A DNA stretch of 24,640 nucleotides from a virus (IMGVR_UViG_3300017744_005557:1-24640); one strand, 5' to 3'; shown: positions 12,874 to 19,329, counted from the first letter of the stretch. Program-made: numbers and translations. Notes: generated from the sequence alone by a model not told the origin.

Positions 12874-14286
12874 TTATGCCACCGATTCCATAGCCTTAGG
12901 CCACTTCATCTGAACGACAATATCCTTCTTGTAGTTGAGCATCCAGTCTTGGATTGCACCTTCTGGCGTAACAACCCATGCTCGGGGAATACGACTTGGA
13001 CCAGGATCTGGTGCGTAGCCATCGGTAAGGATGATATAGCCGTCAAAGCTCTTACGATTCTTGACTGCATGCTTAGTTGGAGCCTTAAAACACGTTCCAC
13101 CAGCTCGAGTACGGCCAGCTGCAGGGTTCTTTGACCGCTTCCAAACTGCTTTACTCTTCTCATCTACCTCTGTATCGAAGTGATAGCACGTAAACTCGGT
13201 GTTTTTAGCTAGATTTTTAAGCTCTCCGAAGCACAATGCCAACTCTCGGTCACTTACCGACCCACTCTGGTCAATATAAGTTGCGACTGAAGAGGTATAT
13301 CCACGCTTTGCACCAGGAACAAGCCGTCCAAGAGTGCTATGGATACGACTATAAGAGGTTGTACGGTGAGCACGTCGGCTATATCCGCAAAATCTATCAA
13401 TAATCTTCTGCCACGGAACCTCTGCAACCAACGCTGCCTTGATTTGTCGCCGCAATTCAGCAGGAACGCTACCCCAAGAACCCTTGGAATCACACTCTTT
13501 AGCCGCTTCACCTGCCGCTTGCTTTACTTTTGCCTTGATATACTCACGATCTTCCTCTGACATTTCGTCCCAGCCATCATGATCGTCCAAAGTACCCGGC
13601 ATTGTAGGCAATGGATTACCATCTGCATCACAGATTTCGCCATTTGGGCCCATTGTAACGTCTCCGTCACGTAAAGCGTCGGCCAAACTCTTACCATTTT
13701 CACCACTTTTTGGGTTTTCAATGGCATCTTTAACCTCGTCGTCCTCCATCAGACGTGCGAAATACCATTCTGCGGCCATTCCCTTAGGAAAACTACCGAT
13801 TTTTTGGCTTACAGCCTCATATTGTTTGACTGCAGCTTCACCCATTTTCTCTTTTGACTCTTCAGATAGCGGCTTGAAGGCCTTTCCAGGGAACAATCCG
13901 AACTCTGGGAGCTCATCCATGAGGTGAGAGTTGATAGCAAGGTCAGTTGCGTAGTTCCAAACCTTATGTGGTTCGTACTTTCTAGTGGTAGTATGCTCAA
14001 AGATGAGGTGGAGCATCTCGTGTTTAAGGACTCCGCGTACCTGTTTACCCGGAAGAGCGGCCATAAACCGGTCATTCCAGTACATTTTAAGGTCTCCGTC
14101 CTTAGCAATAACGCCTGCAGTAGGGATTTGCTGGGTTCGGACCTTACTAAGCACTCGCAGAACCTTAGCGTAGAAGGGTTCTTCCAACATCATGCCGACC
14201 AAATGGGGCTGAAGATTGAATGCTTTACCTTCTGCCTCAGTGGCGTGCTTGAAGGGTGCGTCTGTTGCGGTGGTTTTATCAGCCAT
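12874..14286 (-). CDS. VWA-like / putative metallopeptidase protein (DUF2201-type)
   Basis: 470 aa from ATG 14286 (GGAG 6 nt upstream); a longer in-frame ATG at 14316 lies in the conserved leader. N-terminal half: KHEMLHLIFEH with HExxH at 89-93 and His98, the zincin-type motif of the 'putative metallopeptidase domain' found with VWA-like domains. Middle: an acidic linker. C-terminal half: YIDQSGSVSD, a DxSxS MIDAS motif, and later IILTDGYA, its second metal-site loop. This two-domain architecture is usually encoded beside a MoxR-type AAA+ ATPase, here at 14677-15765. The pair is thought to act as a metal-dependent chaperone/remodelling system; its target is unknown. Confidence 0.88.
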   Translation of the reverse strand: MADKTTATDAPFKHATEAEGKAFNLQPHLVGMMLEEPFYAKVLRVLSKVRTQQIPTAGVIAKDGDLKMYWNDRFMAALPGKQVRGVLKHEMLHLIFEHTTTRKYEPHKVWNYATDLAINSHLMDELPEFGLFPGKAFKPLSEESKEKMGEAAVKQYEAVSQKIGSFPKGMAAEWYFARLMEDDEVKDAIENPKSGENGKSLADALRDGDVTMGPNGEICDADGNPLPTMPGTLDDHDGWDEMSEEDREYIKAKVKQAAGEAAKECDSKGSWGSVPAELRRQIKAALVAEVPWQKIIDRFCGYSRRAHRTTSYSRIHSTLGRLVPGAKRGYTSSVATYIDQSGSVSDRELALCFGELKNLAKNTEFTCYHFDTEVDEKSKAVWKRSKNPAAGRTRAGGTCFKAPTKHAVKNRKSFDGYIILTDGYAPDPGPSRIPRAWVVTPEGAIQDWMLNYKKDIVVQMKWPKAMESVA

Positions 14287-14305
14287 TTTTACTCCGAATG
14301 CTAAG

Positions 14306-14322
14306 GGGGAAACCATTTCCCC
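14306..14322 (-). promoter_or_regulatory. Leader hairpin / upstream AUG, copy 1
   Basis: Minus strand GGGGAAATGGTTTCCCC: a 6-7 bp perfect stem with AUGG in the loop, ~23 nt after the -10 box. The AUG is in frame with the VWA gene and would add ten residues (MVSPLAFGVK). Confidence 0.6.
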
Positions 14323-14330
14323 ACCTCTTT

Positions 14331-14375
14331 ATAGTAATATTATACCATATTCTGAGGCTTTCTTGCACGATTATC
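14331..14375 (-). promoter_or_regulatory. Conserved promoter P1
   Basis: Minus strand: GATAATCGTGCAA, 18 bp, TATAAT, then ATTACTATAAAGAG. CGTGCAA occupies 14363-14369 and TATAAT 14339-14344. Drives the VWA-protein unit. The -35 differs from TTGACA but is shared by the other promoters. Confidence 0.75.
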
Positions 14376-14383
14376 AGAATAAG

Positions 14384-14581
14384 TTAGCTCTTTTTTTCTT
14401 TTTCTTCTACTTCTGGCGGTCGTAAAGTATCCATTACTGCAGTAACACGGGCATGAAGGGTCTCAAGTCGGTCCTTATAGTCTTGTTGGACCCACCCATC
14501 ATTACGAAAATTGACTGCTTCTGAGTGCCACTCTTGAATCTGTCTAATGATTTCAGTCAGGTCTTTGTTACGGTCATTCAT
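14384..14581 (-). CDS. Small helical hypothetical protein
   Basis: 65 aa, unknown. Helices LTEIIRQIQEWHSEAVNF and YKDRLETLHARVTAVMDTL, with a charged tail EVEEKEKKS. GAGGA ribosome site upstream. It sits between the AAA+ gene's terminator (14612) and promoter P1, so it depends on read-through or an unseen promoter. Confidence 0.6.
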   Translation of the reverse strand: MNDRNKDLTEIIRQIQEWHSEAVNFRNDGWVQQDYKDRLETLHARVTAVMDTLRPPEVEEKEKKS

Positions 14582-14611
14582 ACATCCTCACAGGGTTATT
14601 AGATTTAGTAT

Positions 14612-14653
14612 AAAAAAAAGGGGAGCCAGGTTAACCCAAAACCTTAGCTCCCC
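14612..14653 (-). terminator. Rho-independent terminator after AAA+ gene
   Basis: Minus strand: GGGGAGC...GCTCCCC (7 bp) with an inner AGGTT/AACCT stem, followed by eight T's. It starts 24 nt past the stop of the 14677-15765 gene. A textbook terminator. Confidence 0.9.
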
Positions 14654-14676
14654 TTTAGGGTTCCTCCCCTTCGAGA

Positions 14677-15765
14677 CTACTTGTTGGTAGTTGCTCGAGC
14701 GGCGTTAACCAACTCTACAACCTTCATTCCGATCTGCTGGTTGAGGGGGAGGAGGTTCTTCATGTTACCAGCCTTTTGAACTCCGGTAAACACCTGAATA
14801 AGGAACTCACCACCAACATCTTCAGCGAACTTAGCAATCCGCTTGACCTGTGCCGGCTTCCAGTTGTTCTCCTTACCGTGATTAGCAATCTTCTCTACCA
14901 AGCTGGCGAGTTGACTAGCAGGAGCATCTTTAACATCCTTGGCCTTAACCTTGCCATCAAGGATATCTTCTGCAGTGATCTGCAACTCGTAGTTCTTAAC
15001 GTAGTCGCGGAATGCAATTGCAGCCTCAACACCGATGAATCCAGTAAGGACACTGTAGAAGTGACCGGGGACATCATTACCAGCCAACTCTGCAGGTGCC
15101 ATATTCATATGTACCAAGGAGTCACTGAGACGGTGCCAAGATGCCGGAGTAGGAACAACGGTACCAGGCTCAACGCTAGCAGGGTCAACACGCCAGTGAG
15201 CTGGCTCTTGCTTGATGAACTCAATAAGGATATTATCCAAACCAAACTCCTCAGCCCAATCGGTCCAGTCAGCCACAGTAGGCTCTACATCACAAACCCA
15301 AAAACGACGTAGAAGAGCTGGATCCATCTCGTTGACATCATATTCATTACCTGCGTTGATAGCAGCGATAACCCGCGTTTCAGGGTGGAGTCGGTAAGGG
15401 ATACCGTCCTCGTCATTACCAAGCTCACGGTCCAGAACGATCTGGAAGAAAGCTTGCATAACGGTAGGCATTGAGCGGTTAAGCTCGTCCAGCATGATAA
15501 CGCAAGGGCGTTCACAAGCAGTCTTGAACCAGCTTGGAACTACGAAGGTAGCAACCTTCTTTTCATCTACGGCCTTCATATCGGGAAGACCACCGACCTT
15601 AGCTTCATCCATCGTAGAACCACGAACGTCGATAAACGGAATACCGAGGTCCTTAGCGATCGCCTTAGCGACATGAGACTTACCGACGCCGGTAGGACCA
15701 CGCATAAGCGCAGCAATCTCAGGAGGAAGATTAGGGATAATAGCTTTGAGAGTTGCGATGTTCAT
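14677..15765 (-). CDS. MoxR-type AAA+ ATPase
   Basis: 362 aa. Walker A GPTGVGKS (23-30), Walker B VIMLDELNRS (89-98), sensor-1 region RVIAAINAGN with N137, and an arginine-finger segment DPALLRRF (148-155). The short N-terminus before Walker A and the layout match MoxR/RavA-type ATPases. Such proteins remodel or load cofactors into partners together with VWA-domain proteins; the VWA/metallopeptidase gene is next downstream (separate promoter). AGGAG 7 nt before ATG. The start codon overlaps the stop of a 13-codon leader ORF (ATGA). Unit is bounded by promoter P2 and a strong terminator, so it is probably expressed on its own. Confidence 0.9.
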   Translation of the reverse strand: MNIATLKAIIPNLPPEIAALMRGPTGVGKSHVAKAIAKDLGIPFIDVRGSTMDEAKVGGLPDMKAVDEKKVATFVVPSWFKTACERPCVIMLDELNRSMPTVMQAFFQIVLDRELGNDEDGIPYRLHPETRVIAAINAGNEYDVNEMDPALLRRFWVCDVEPTVADWTDWAEEFGLDNILIEFIKQEPAHWRVDPASVEPGTVVPTPASWHRLSDSLVHMNMAPAELAGNDVPGHFYSVLTGFIGVEAAIAFRDYVKNYELQITAEDILDGKVKAKDVKDAPASQLASLVEKIANHGKENNWKPAQVKRIAKFAEDVGGEFLIQVFTGVQKAGNMKNLLPLNQQIGMKVVELVNAARATTNK

Positions 15766-15803
15766 AATGAACTCCTTTTTGGGTTTTTAAAGGGAGGAAC
15801 CAT
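15762..15803 (-). CDS. 13-codon upstream ORF coupled to AAA+ gene
   Basis: ATG at 15803 lies in the leader hairpin loop; the frame reads MVPPFKNPKRSSL and stops at TGA sharing ATGA with the AAA+ start at 15765. GAGG lies upstream in the hairpin stem. The exact overlap suggests translational coupling, but expression is unproven and so short a frame could be chance. Confidence 0.35.
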   Translation of the reverse strand: MVPPFKNPKRSSL

Positions 15804-15809
15804 TTCCTC
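15794..15809 (-). promoter_or_regulatory. Leader hairpin / upstream AUG, copy 2
   Basis: Minus strand GAGGAAATGGTTCCTC: perfect 6-bp stem, AUGG loop, 22 nt after the -10 box. Second stem pair is A-T where copy 1 has G-C, so pairing is preserved despite base changes. Confidence 0.62.
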
Positions 15810-15814
15810 ATTCC

Positions 15815-15860
15815 TTATATTACTATTATACTCTATTTCTAAGTATTTTTGCACGAGTTT
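15815..15860 (-). promoter_or_regulatory. Conserved promoter P2
   Basis: Minus strand ACTCGTGCAA (CGTGCAA at 15849-15855), 18 bp, TATAAT (15825-15830), then AGTAATATAAGG. Upstream of the AAA+ gene and immediately past the end of the 15869 gene. Confidence 0.75.
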
Positions 15861-15868
15861 CAAAACTA

Positions 15869-16069
15869 TTATGCACTTTTTTGTGCTTTTTTTTCTGCCC
15901 TTCGAGCAACCCTTTCATGGTATCGTTCGCTCAACTTTTTACGGATTAGACGTTCGATGACGTGCTTGCTTCGACCCTGCATCCACAGATCCATTACATA
16001 GTCACGCATCTCTTCCGTATAGTGGTCGTTGATGGTACGCAAGTTGTTGTTATTATTAGCCTTTTTCAT
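15869..16069 (-). CDS. Small basic helical protein, possible DNA binder
   Basis: 66 aa from ATG 16069 (AGGTGAG upstream; an in-frame GTG at 16078 falls within that ribosome site). MKKANNNNNLRTINDHYTEE, then YVMDLWMQGRSKHVIERLIR, which reads as helix-turn-helix, then a strongly basic helix RYHERVARRAEKKAQK. The Asn run is a low-complexity oddity. A DNA-binding regulator is plausible; no family identified. Confidence 0.6.
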   Translation of the reverse strand: MKKANNNNNLRTINDHYTEEMRDYVMDLWMQGRSKHVIERLIRKKLSERYHERVARRAEKKAQKSA

Positions 16070-16122
16070 ATCTCTCACCTAGCTCTCTTTTTTTATAGAC
16101 GGTGATTAATTGCCAGCCTGCC

Positions 16123-16410
16123 CTATGCAGCGCTGAGCATTCCCATAGGAACGTCCCAAGAGACACCCCCAACTCGAACAAGTGCTTTCTTAGTTTTTAT
16201 CTTAGTGATCTCCCCAATAACTCGAGTACCCTCGTTGTTGATAAACGACACCTCGTCGCCAACTCTCAGACTTCTTTTATTTTCGCTAAATGCCCGTTCA
16301 CGGCGCACTCTACGCTCTTCCTGAATTAACTTCTGCGCTTCAAGCAACTCATCATCTGACATTGTAAGCCGCGCGGTAGTGATTACTTCCAAAAAACCAT
16401 TCTTATTCAT
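16123..16410 (-). CDS. SH3/KOW-like protein with N-terminal helix
   Basis: 95 aa. Long charged helix DDELLEAQKLIQEERRVRRE (residues ~18-40), then a small barrel LRVGDEVSFINNEGTRVIGE and ITKIKTKKALVRVGGVSWDV, ending PMGMLSAA. The 'GD.V.F....G....G.I..I....A.V......W.VP..ML' pattern is one I recall from many phage hypothetical proteins. Larger member of the window's barrel family. Unknown function; the helix could mediate oligomerisation or partner binding. Confidence 0.78.
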   Translation of the reverse strand: MNKNGFLEVITTARLTMSDDELLEAQKLIQEERRVRRERAFSENKRSLRVGDEVSFINNEGTRVIGEITKIKTKKALVRVGGVSWDVPMGMLSAA

Positions 16411-16443
16411 TATAACTTACCTAACTTGTTTTTACAAGAATCC

Positions 16444-16473
16444 TCTAAGTGGTTGATTTGATTAGCTTTTTTC
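16444..16473 (-). repeat. 3' repeat, copy B
   Basis: Second copy of the 30-bp 3' repeat (see 12844-12873). Here it covers the last codons and stop of the 16462-17277 gene as well as 18 bp beyond, so a coding constraint alone does not explain the match. Confidence 0.7.
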
Positions 16474-17277
16474 AGAAACGTCGAATCCCTGCTGGACACA
16501 ACTGTTGATCGTGAACGTATCGACCATTGACATAATGTCATTAGTAGCTGCAATTTGCTGTTGAAGCTTCTCGATCTTTTCTCGACGACGAGAATTGTCA
16601 ATCTCTAGCTGATTAACAAAGTCTTGGTTGTCTTTCATGATTTCATGTGCGCCATGACTTGGACCTGCAAAGTCAAAGCTCATTCGCAATTGCGAGTCGT
16701 CGCTGTAGTAGCCTGAACTTACCGCACCGCTTGGGATACCAGCCAAGAAAGCTGAACTCAACAGCAATTCAAATTGTTGCTTAGCATGTTCTTCACTATC
16801 GCCAAAGAGAGTCATGTGAGCGTTGATGCCGCCAACTCGCAGTCGGTAAAGATTCGCACTACTAGCGTTCTCAACTGCTCGACGAACTGCGCGAAGGCGA
16901 GACTCAAGACGACGAATACGACGTGTGATCTGAGGACCGGTCTTAAACAGGTGCCGAGTAGTACCTCGAACGCGTTCACCGTCATTGTTATACACATATT
17001 CGAATCGACCCATACCGGCGCCTTCAACATTTGTAGTGAGCCGCTCCATATCACTGGTATAGAAAGCGCCCTTACTCAATTCGTAGAGCTCGAACATATC
17101 GTAACCCAGCTCGCCGCCAATCAGCTTTTCGCTAGAGGGCTCTTCCCATTGAGGATTATTGTAATCCCGCTTCCGCAGTTTTGCCATTGGACCGCGTGGG
17201 AATCGTTCGCTCAAGTCGAAGATCATCGCCGTTCGTGGGTTTTCTTGTTGTAGTGCTTTAAATGATGATAACTTCAT
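16462..17277 (-). CDS. Hypothetical protein, basic coiled-coil segments
   Basis: 271 aa from ATG 17277 (AGGAGA 6 nt upstream). Not recognised. N-terminus MKLSSFKALQQENPRTAMIF; middle with a Gly/Tyr-rich region (VEGAGMGRFEYVYNNDGERV) then ITRRIRRLESRLRAVRRAVE, a very basic helix; a domain-like part VGGINAHMTLFGDSEEHAKQ; and a C-terminal coiled coil (FVNQLEIDNSRRREKIEKLQ). The Arg-rich helix suggests nucleic-acid binding. It has its own promoter P3 and leader element, the same control as the AAA+/VWA genes, so it probably acts at the same time. Confidence 0.7.
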   Translation of the reverse strand: MKLSSFKALQQENPRTAMIFDLSERFPRGPMAKLRKRDYNNPQWEEPSSEKLIGGELGYDMFELYELSKGAFYTSDMERLTTNVEGAGMGRFEYVYNNDGERVRGTTRHLFKTGPQITRRIRRLESRLRAVRRAVENASSANLYRLRVGGINAHMTLFGDSEEHAKQQFELLLSSAFLAGIPSGAVSSGYYSDDSQLRMSFDFAGPSHGAHEIMKDNQDFVNQLEIDNSRRREKIEKLQQQIAATNDIMSMVDTFTINSCVQQGFDVSEKS

Positions 17278-17304
17278 GTGCTCTCCTAGCTGGCGTTTTG
17301 AGAG

Positions 17305-17321
17305 GGAAGAACCATTCCACC
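17305..17321 (-). promoter_or_regulatory. Leader hairpin / upstream AUG, copy 3
   Basis: Minus strand GGTGGAATGGTTCTTCC: stem with one U-U mismatch and one G-U pair, UGG loop, 23 nt after the -10 box. The AUG opens a 9-codon frame MVLPSQNAS whose TAG stop touches the AGGAG of the main gene. Confidence 0.5.
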
Positions 17322-17324
17322 AAC

Positions 17325-17375
17325 TCTCTATAATAATATTATACCATAAGAGCGTACGTGTTTGCACGATTATCA
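17325..17375 (-). promoter_or_regulatory. Conserved promoter P3
   Basis: Minus strand GATAATCGTGCAA (CGTGCAA at 17362-17368), 18 bp, GG-TATAAT (17338-17343), ATTATTATAGAGAG. Drives the 16462-17277 unit. Confidence 0.75.
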
Positions 17376-17431
17376 CGAGTTATTCAAAAAAATAGATTTT
17401 TCTTTGGCAGGAACACGTGTTCTAGAAGAAG

Positions 17432-17463
17432 AAAAAAAAGTGGGCGCCCTTGCGGACGCCCAC
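17432..17463 (-). terminator. Rho-independent terminator
   Basis: Minus strand GTGGGCGTCC-gcaa-GGGCGCCCAC, a G+C-rich stem with small imperfections, followed by eight T's. 26 nt past the stop of the 17489 gene. Confidence 0.9.
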
Positions 17464-17488
17464 CGGGATCACAACCCTACCTAGTCGC

Positions 17489-17728
17489 CTAGATCTCTGA
17501 CTGCTGGTCGTCCACCAACGTTGAGTTCAAGAAGCTTTGGAATGCACGAGCTTCCTTCACCGTCATTGAGAGCTGCGTAGTTGGAGTGCTGTAGAAACTG
17601 TTCTCGTCCGTACGAGTTGAGATAGTTACCACGTTACTGCCCGCTTGCTTGCTCGTAGTGTTGCGCTCGACCCCGAAGGTAAATCGCGCGGTGTTCTTGT
17701 ACTTTGAATAATTGCTATCGTTGATCAT
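17489..17728 (-). CDS. Small hypothetical protein
   Basis: 79 aa from ATG 17728 (AGGAG upstream). Polar and beta-like: INDSNYSKYKNTARFTFGVE, then SNVVTISTRTDENSFYSTP, then a helix MTVKEARAFQSFLNSTLVDD. Not recognised. It is a single-gene unit between promoter P4 and a strong terminator. An in-frame ATG at 17779, in the leader hairpin, would add 17 residues. Confidence 0.65.
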   Translation of the reverse strand: MINDSNYSKYKNTARFTFGVERNTTSKQAGSNVVTISTRTDENSFYSTPTTQLSMTVKEARAFQSFLNSTLVDDQQSEI

Positions 17729-17767
17729 GCATTTTCTCCTATTTGATTTGCATTCTGTCCAAATTGT

Positions 17768-17787
17768 GTGGAGTACCATTTCCCCAC
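17768..17787 (-). promoter_or_regulatory. Leader hairpin / upstream AUG, copy 4
   Basis: Minus strand GTGGGGAAATGGTACTCCAC: 6-bp outer stem (one G-U) with AAATGGTA in the loop, 19 nt after the -10 box. AUG is in frame with the 17489-17728 gene. Confidence 0.55.
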
Positions 17788-17789
17788 CA

Positions 17790-17835
17790 ACATATAGATT
17801 ATATCCCCGGATGGCCGAGTGTTCACGGGTTATAC
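17790..17835 (-). promoter_or_regulatory. Conserved promoter P4 (diverged)
   Basis: Minus strand CCCGTGAAC in the -35 region (17821-17829), TATAAT at 17798-17803, then CTATATG. The -35 element lacks the C of CGTGCAA, so this is the weakest match, yet position and downstream leader agree with P1-P3. Confidence 0.55.
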
Positions 17836-17927
17836 GAATGTTTTTAAATCTTTTTTTGCTTCCGCCCCCGGGGCGCCGAGACTCGGGGTGCGCTCTCGTG
17901 GAAAGTGCCGCGACCGAAACATGAGTG

Positions 17928-18054
17928 GTTACAACTCCGTTACATCTAAATGTTACAACTCGTGATTATTTTCAAAAGCGCGTGTACATTTTCCGAAGAT
18001 TGTACAGAAGAAACATAAAAAAAATGTGTAACATTTGTAACATTTTAAAGTAAC
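17928..18054. repeat. TGTAAC/GTTACA iterons
   Basis: GTTACA at 17928, 17939 and 17952 (two within the exact 10-mer GTTACAACTC), TGTAAC at 18027 and 18036 (tandem TGTAACATT), plus a related AGTAAC at 18049. The two groups face each other across about 75 bp. Confidence 0.65.
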
Positions 18055-18217
18055 GGTGTACATCCACTCGTATATGTACTAAGCCGAGAGCAGAAAATTC
18101 ACTATAGAAATTACTCCACGTGGAATGCGACCAGATGGAATAGCCGAGAAACTGCCCCCTACGAGCATAGACACATGGTCAAATAACCACCTGTCACGAC
18201 CCAAGAGGGATAGTGGA

Positions 18218-18271
18218 GTGTAAGCTGGTGTAAAGCGGTGTTAGTGAGTGTTTCTGAGTGTTAAAGAGTGT
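18218..18271. repeat. 10-bp phased GTGT array
   Basis: GTGT begins at 18218, 18228, 18238, 18248, 18258 and 18268: six words exactly 10 bp apart, one DNA turn, with degenerate six-base fillers. This puts every word on nearly the same helix face, as expected for cooperative protein binding. Confidence 0.75.
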
Positions 18272-18416
18272 AAAGAGAGCTGAGATAGAGAGAGCAGAGC
18301 GGGCTGAAATATAGACTCCTTCTTATGGAGTAATAGCGTGATCGTGGGTGGGTGTCGTAGTACCTGCTCTTATAGTAGATGCGCTCTCTCTTCCTTATGG
18401 CGCTCTTACTCTTCCT

Positions 18417-18632
18417 TTAGATATTTCTGTTTTTAGCCGCGCCGTTTTTCACTTTTGGGTAGGGACAATGCCGACAATCACCGCGACAACAGAACCCACG
18501 CTCTTTTAGAAAATGCGACGTCAAGACCAGCCGTCCGGTGGAAGGATCAATGTAGGTATCCTCACCGCGGTCGCATGCTTCTTGATGAAGTCTCTCTAAC
18601 TCCAATTTCAGCTTAGTTCTTTCACGATACAA
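18417..18632 (-). CDS. DUF5522-like Cys-rich protein
   Basis: 71 aa from TTG 18632; the start is uncertain because no ribosome site is seen and another TTG exists at 18605. The C-terminal part follows a pattern I know from DUF5522: TYIDPSTGRLVLTSHFLKER then GFCCRGDCRHCPYP, with CCxxxCxxCPY and a His, suggesting bound Zn or an Fe-S cluster. These proteins are usually encoded in bacterial chromosomes. Overlaps the zinc-knuckle gene by 25 nt, so the two are translated together. Function of the family is unknown. Confidence 0.75.
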   Translation of the reverse strand: MYRERTKLKLELERLHQEACDRGEDTYIDPSTGRLVLTSHFLKERGFCCRGDCRHCPYPKVKNGAAKNRNI

Positions 18633-19117
18633 TTGGGGAGCTTTCTAGTGAATGCCGGATGACGCTTCTTACCTTTGAACATTGCTTTGAAATCATCAAA
18701 TCCTAAGAGTTGAGTTTGCATCCAGTTTCCAGTTGTATCCCATTCAGATGTAGACCCTTCTACAACTTCGTAACAATGCTTTACACTTACTAGCTTTTCA
18801 TTGGCATCGTCTAGCTCAATCAGCTCTTGGCTCTCAATGTAGATGCTCGTAATACTTCGGCCGATCTTCTTGTAGTGGGAAAAAACATCTAGACTGGCAA
18901 GAGATGTTACCCGCGTCTCTGAAGACTTCTGCATAAAATTGTCAGTTCTGTTGTAGGTGCGAACTAGAGCTCCGGGGTTGATACCCTTCTTCAGGAGAGT
19001 GTTGATGTACTTCCTTCTTGCTTGGATACTTACCTTCTCGTAAGTCTTAAAGTCTTTTTCAAAATTATCACACTTTGAGCGAGTGTGTTCGTTACTACCG
19101 CAGTAAGTGCATGGCAT
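18608..19117 (-). CDS. Zinc-knuckle protein
   Basis: 169 aa. Residues 3-16, CTYCGSNEHTRSKC, form an exact CX2CX4HX4C zinc knuckle, the fold best known from retroviral nucleocapsid and eukaryotic RNA-binding proteins, which binds single-stranded nucleic acid. Then a basic helix EKVSIQARRKYINTLLKKG, an alpha/beta part with IYIESQELIELDDANEKLVS and a C-terminal basic stretch MFKGKKRHPAFTRKLP. No other domain recognised. Upstream of, and overlapping, the DUF5522-like gene: two Cys-rich metal proteins side by side. An RNA- or ssDNA-binding role is inferred from the knuckle alone. Confidence 0.78.
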   Translation of the reverse strand: MPCTYCGSNEHTRSKCDNFEKDFKTYEKVSIQARRKYINTLLKKGINPGALVRTYNRTDNFMQKSSETRVTSLASLDVFSHYKKIGRSITSIYIESQELIELDDANEKLVSVKHCYEVVEGSTSEWDTTGNWMQTQLLGFDDFKAMFKGKKRHPAFTRKLPNCIVKELS

Positions 19118-19329
19118 TATCTTAACCCCTGTCGTCGTTGGTGCTTTTTAGGTTCTTTGAAATCTTTCCACTCTTTGTAGTACTCTTTTGTCTCTTCGAT
19201 GATCTCATAATACTCTTTACTTGTAATGTCTCCCCTCTTCATTCGAATCTTCAGTAAAGACTTCTCGGTTTTAAGCGCTTGCCCCTTCTTACGAAGCATG
19301 CTGTCGATTAATAATTCTTTAGTCCACAT
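19117..19329 (-). CDS. Small basic helical protein
   Basis: 70 aa, nearly all helix: TKELLIDSMLRKKGQALKTE, then SLLKIRMKRGDITSKEYYEI, a short-coil hairpin like those of SHOCT-type oligomerisation motifs (RGDITSKEYYE), then a Lys/Trp-rich tail KEWKDFKEPKKHQRRQ. Stop and next start overlap (TAATG). Unknown role. Confidence 0.65.
   Translation of the reverse strand: MWTKELLIDSMLRKKGQALKTEKSLLKIRMKRGDITSKEYYEIIEETKEYYKEWKDFKEPKKHQRRQGLR

Larger units (their letters stand above)
17840..18416. other. Gene-free repeat-rich region, candidate origin or control locus
   Basis: 577 bp with no credible ORF on either strand. Contents in order: a C/G-rich stretch (17862-17890); GTTACA/TGTAAC iterons (17928-18054); three TGTACA palindromes (17983, 18001, 18057); a TCCACGTGGA palindrome (18115-18124); six GTGT words at exact 10-bp steps (18218-18271); then an AG-rich stretch. 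This clustering of direct and inverted repeats between two transcription units resembles iteron-type origins or operator arrays. No protein that binds it can be named. Confidence 0.6.

Noticed and set aside
12906-14108. Long frames inside the VWA gene on both strands
   Set aside because: The annotated frame has HExxH, MIDAS motif and a ribosome site; the others are shadows.
18218-18271. The GTGT array as a CRISPR array
   Set aside because: Words of four bases at 10-bp steps; no 25-40 bp repeats, no spacers and no cas genes.
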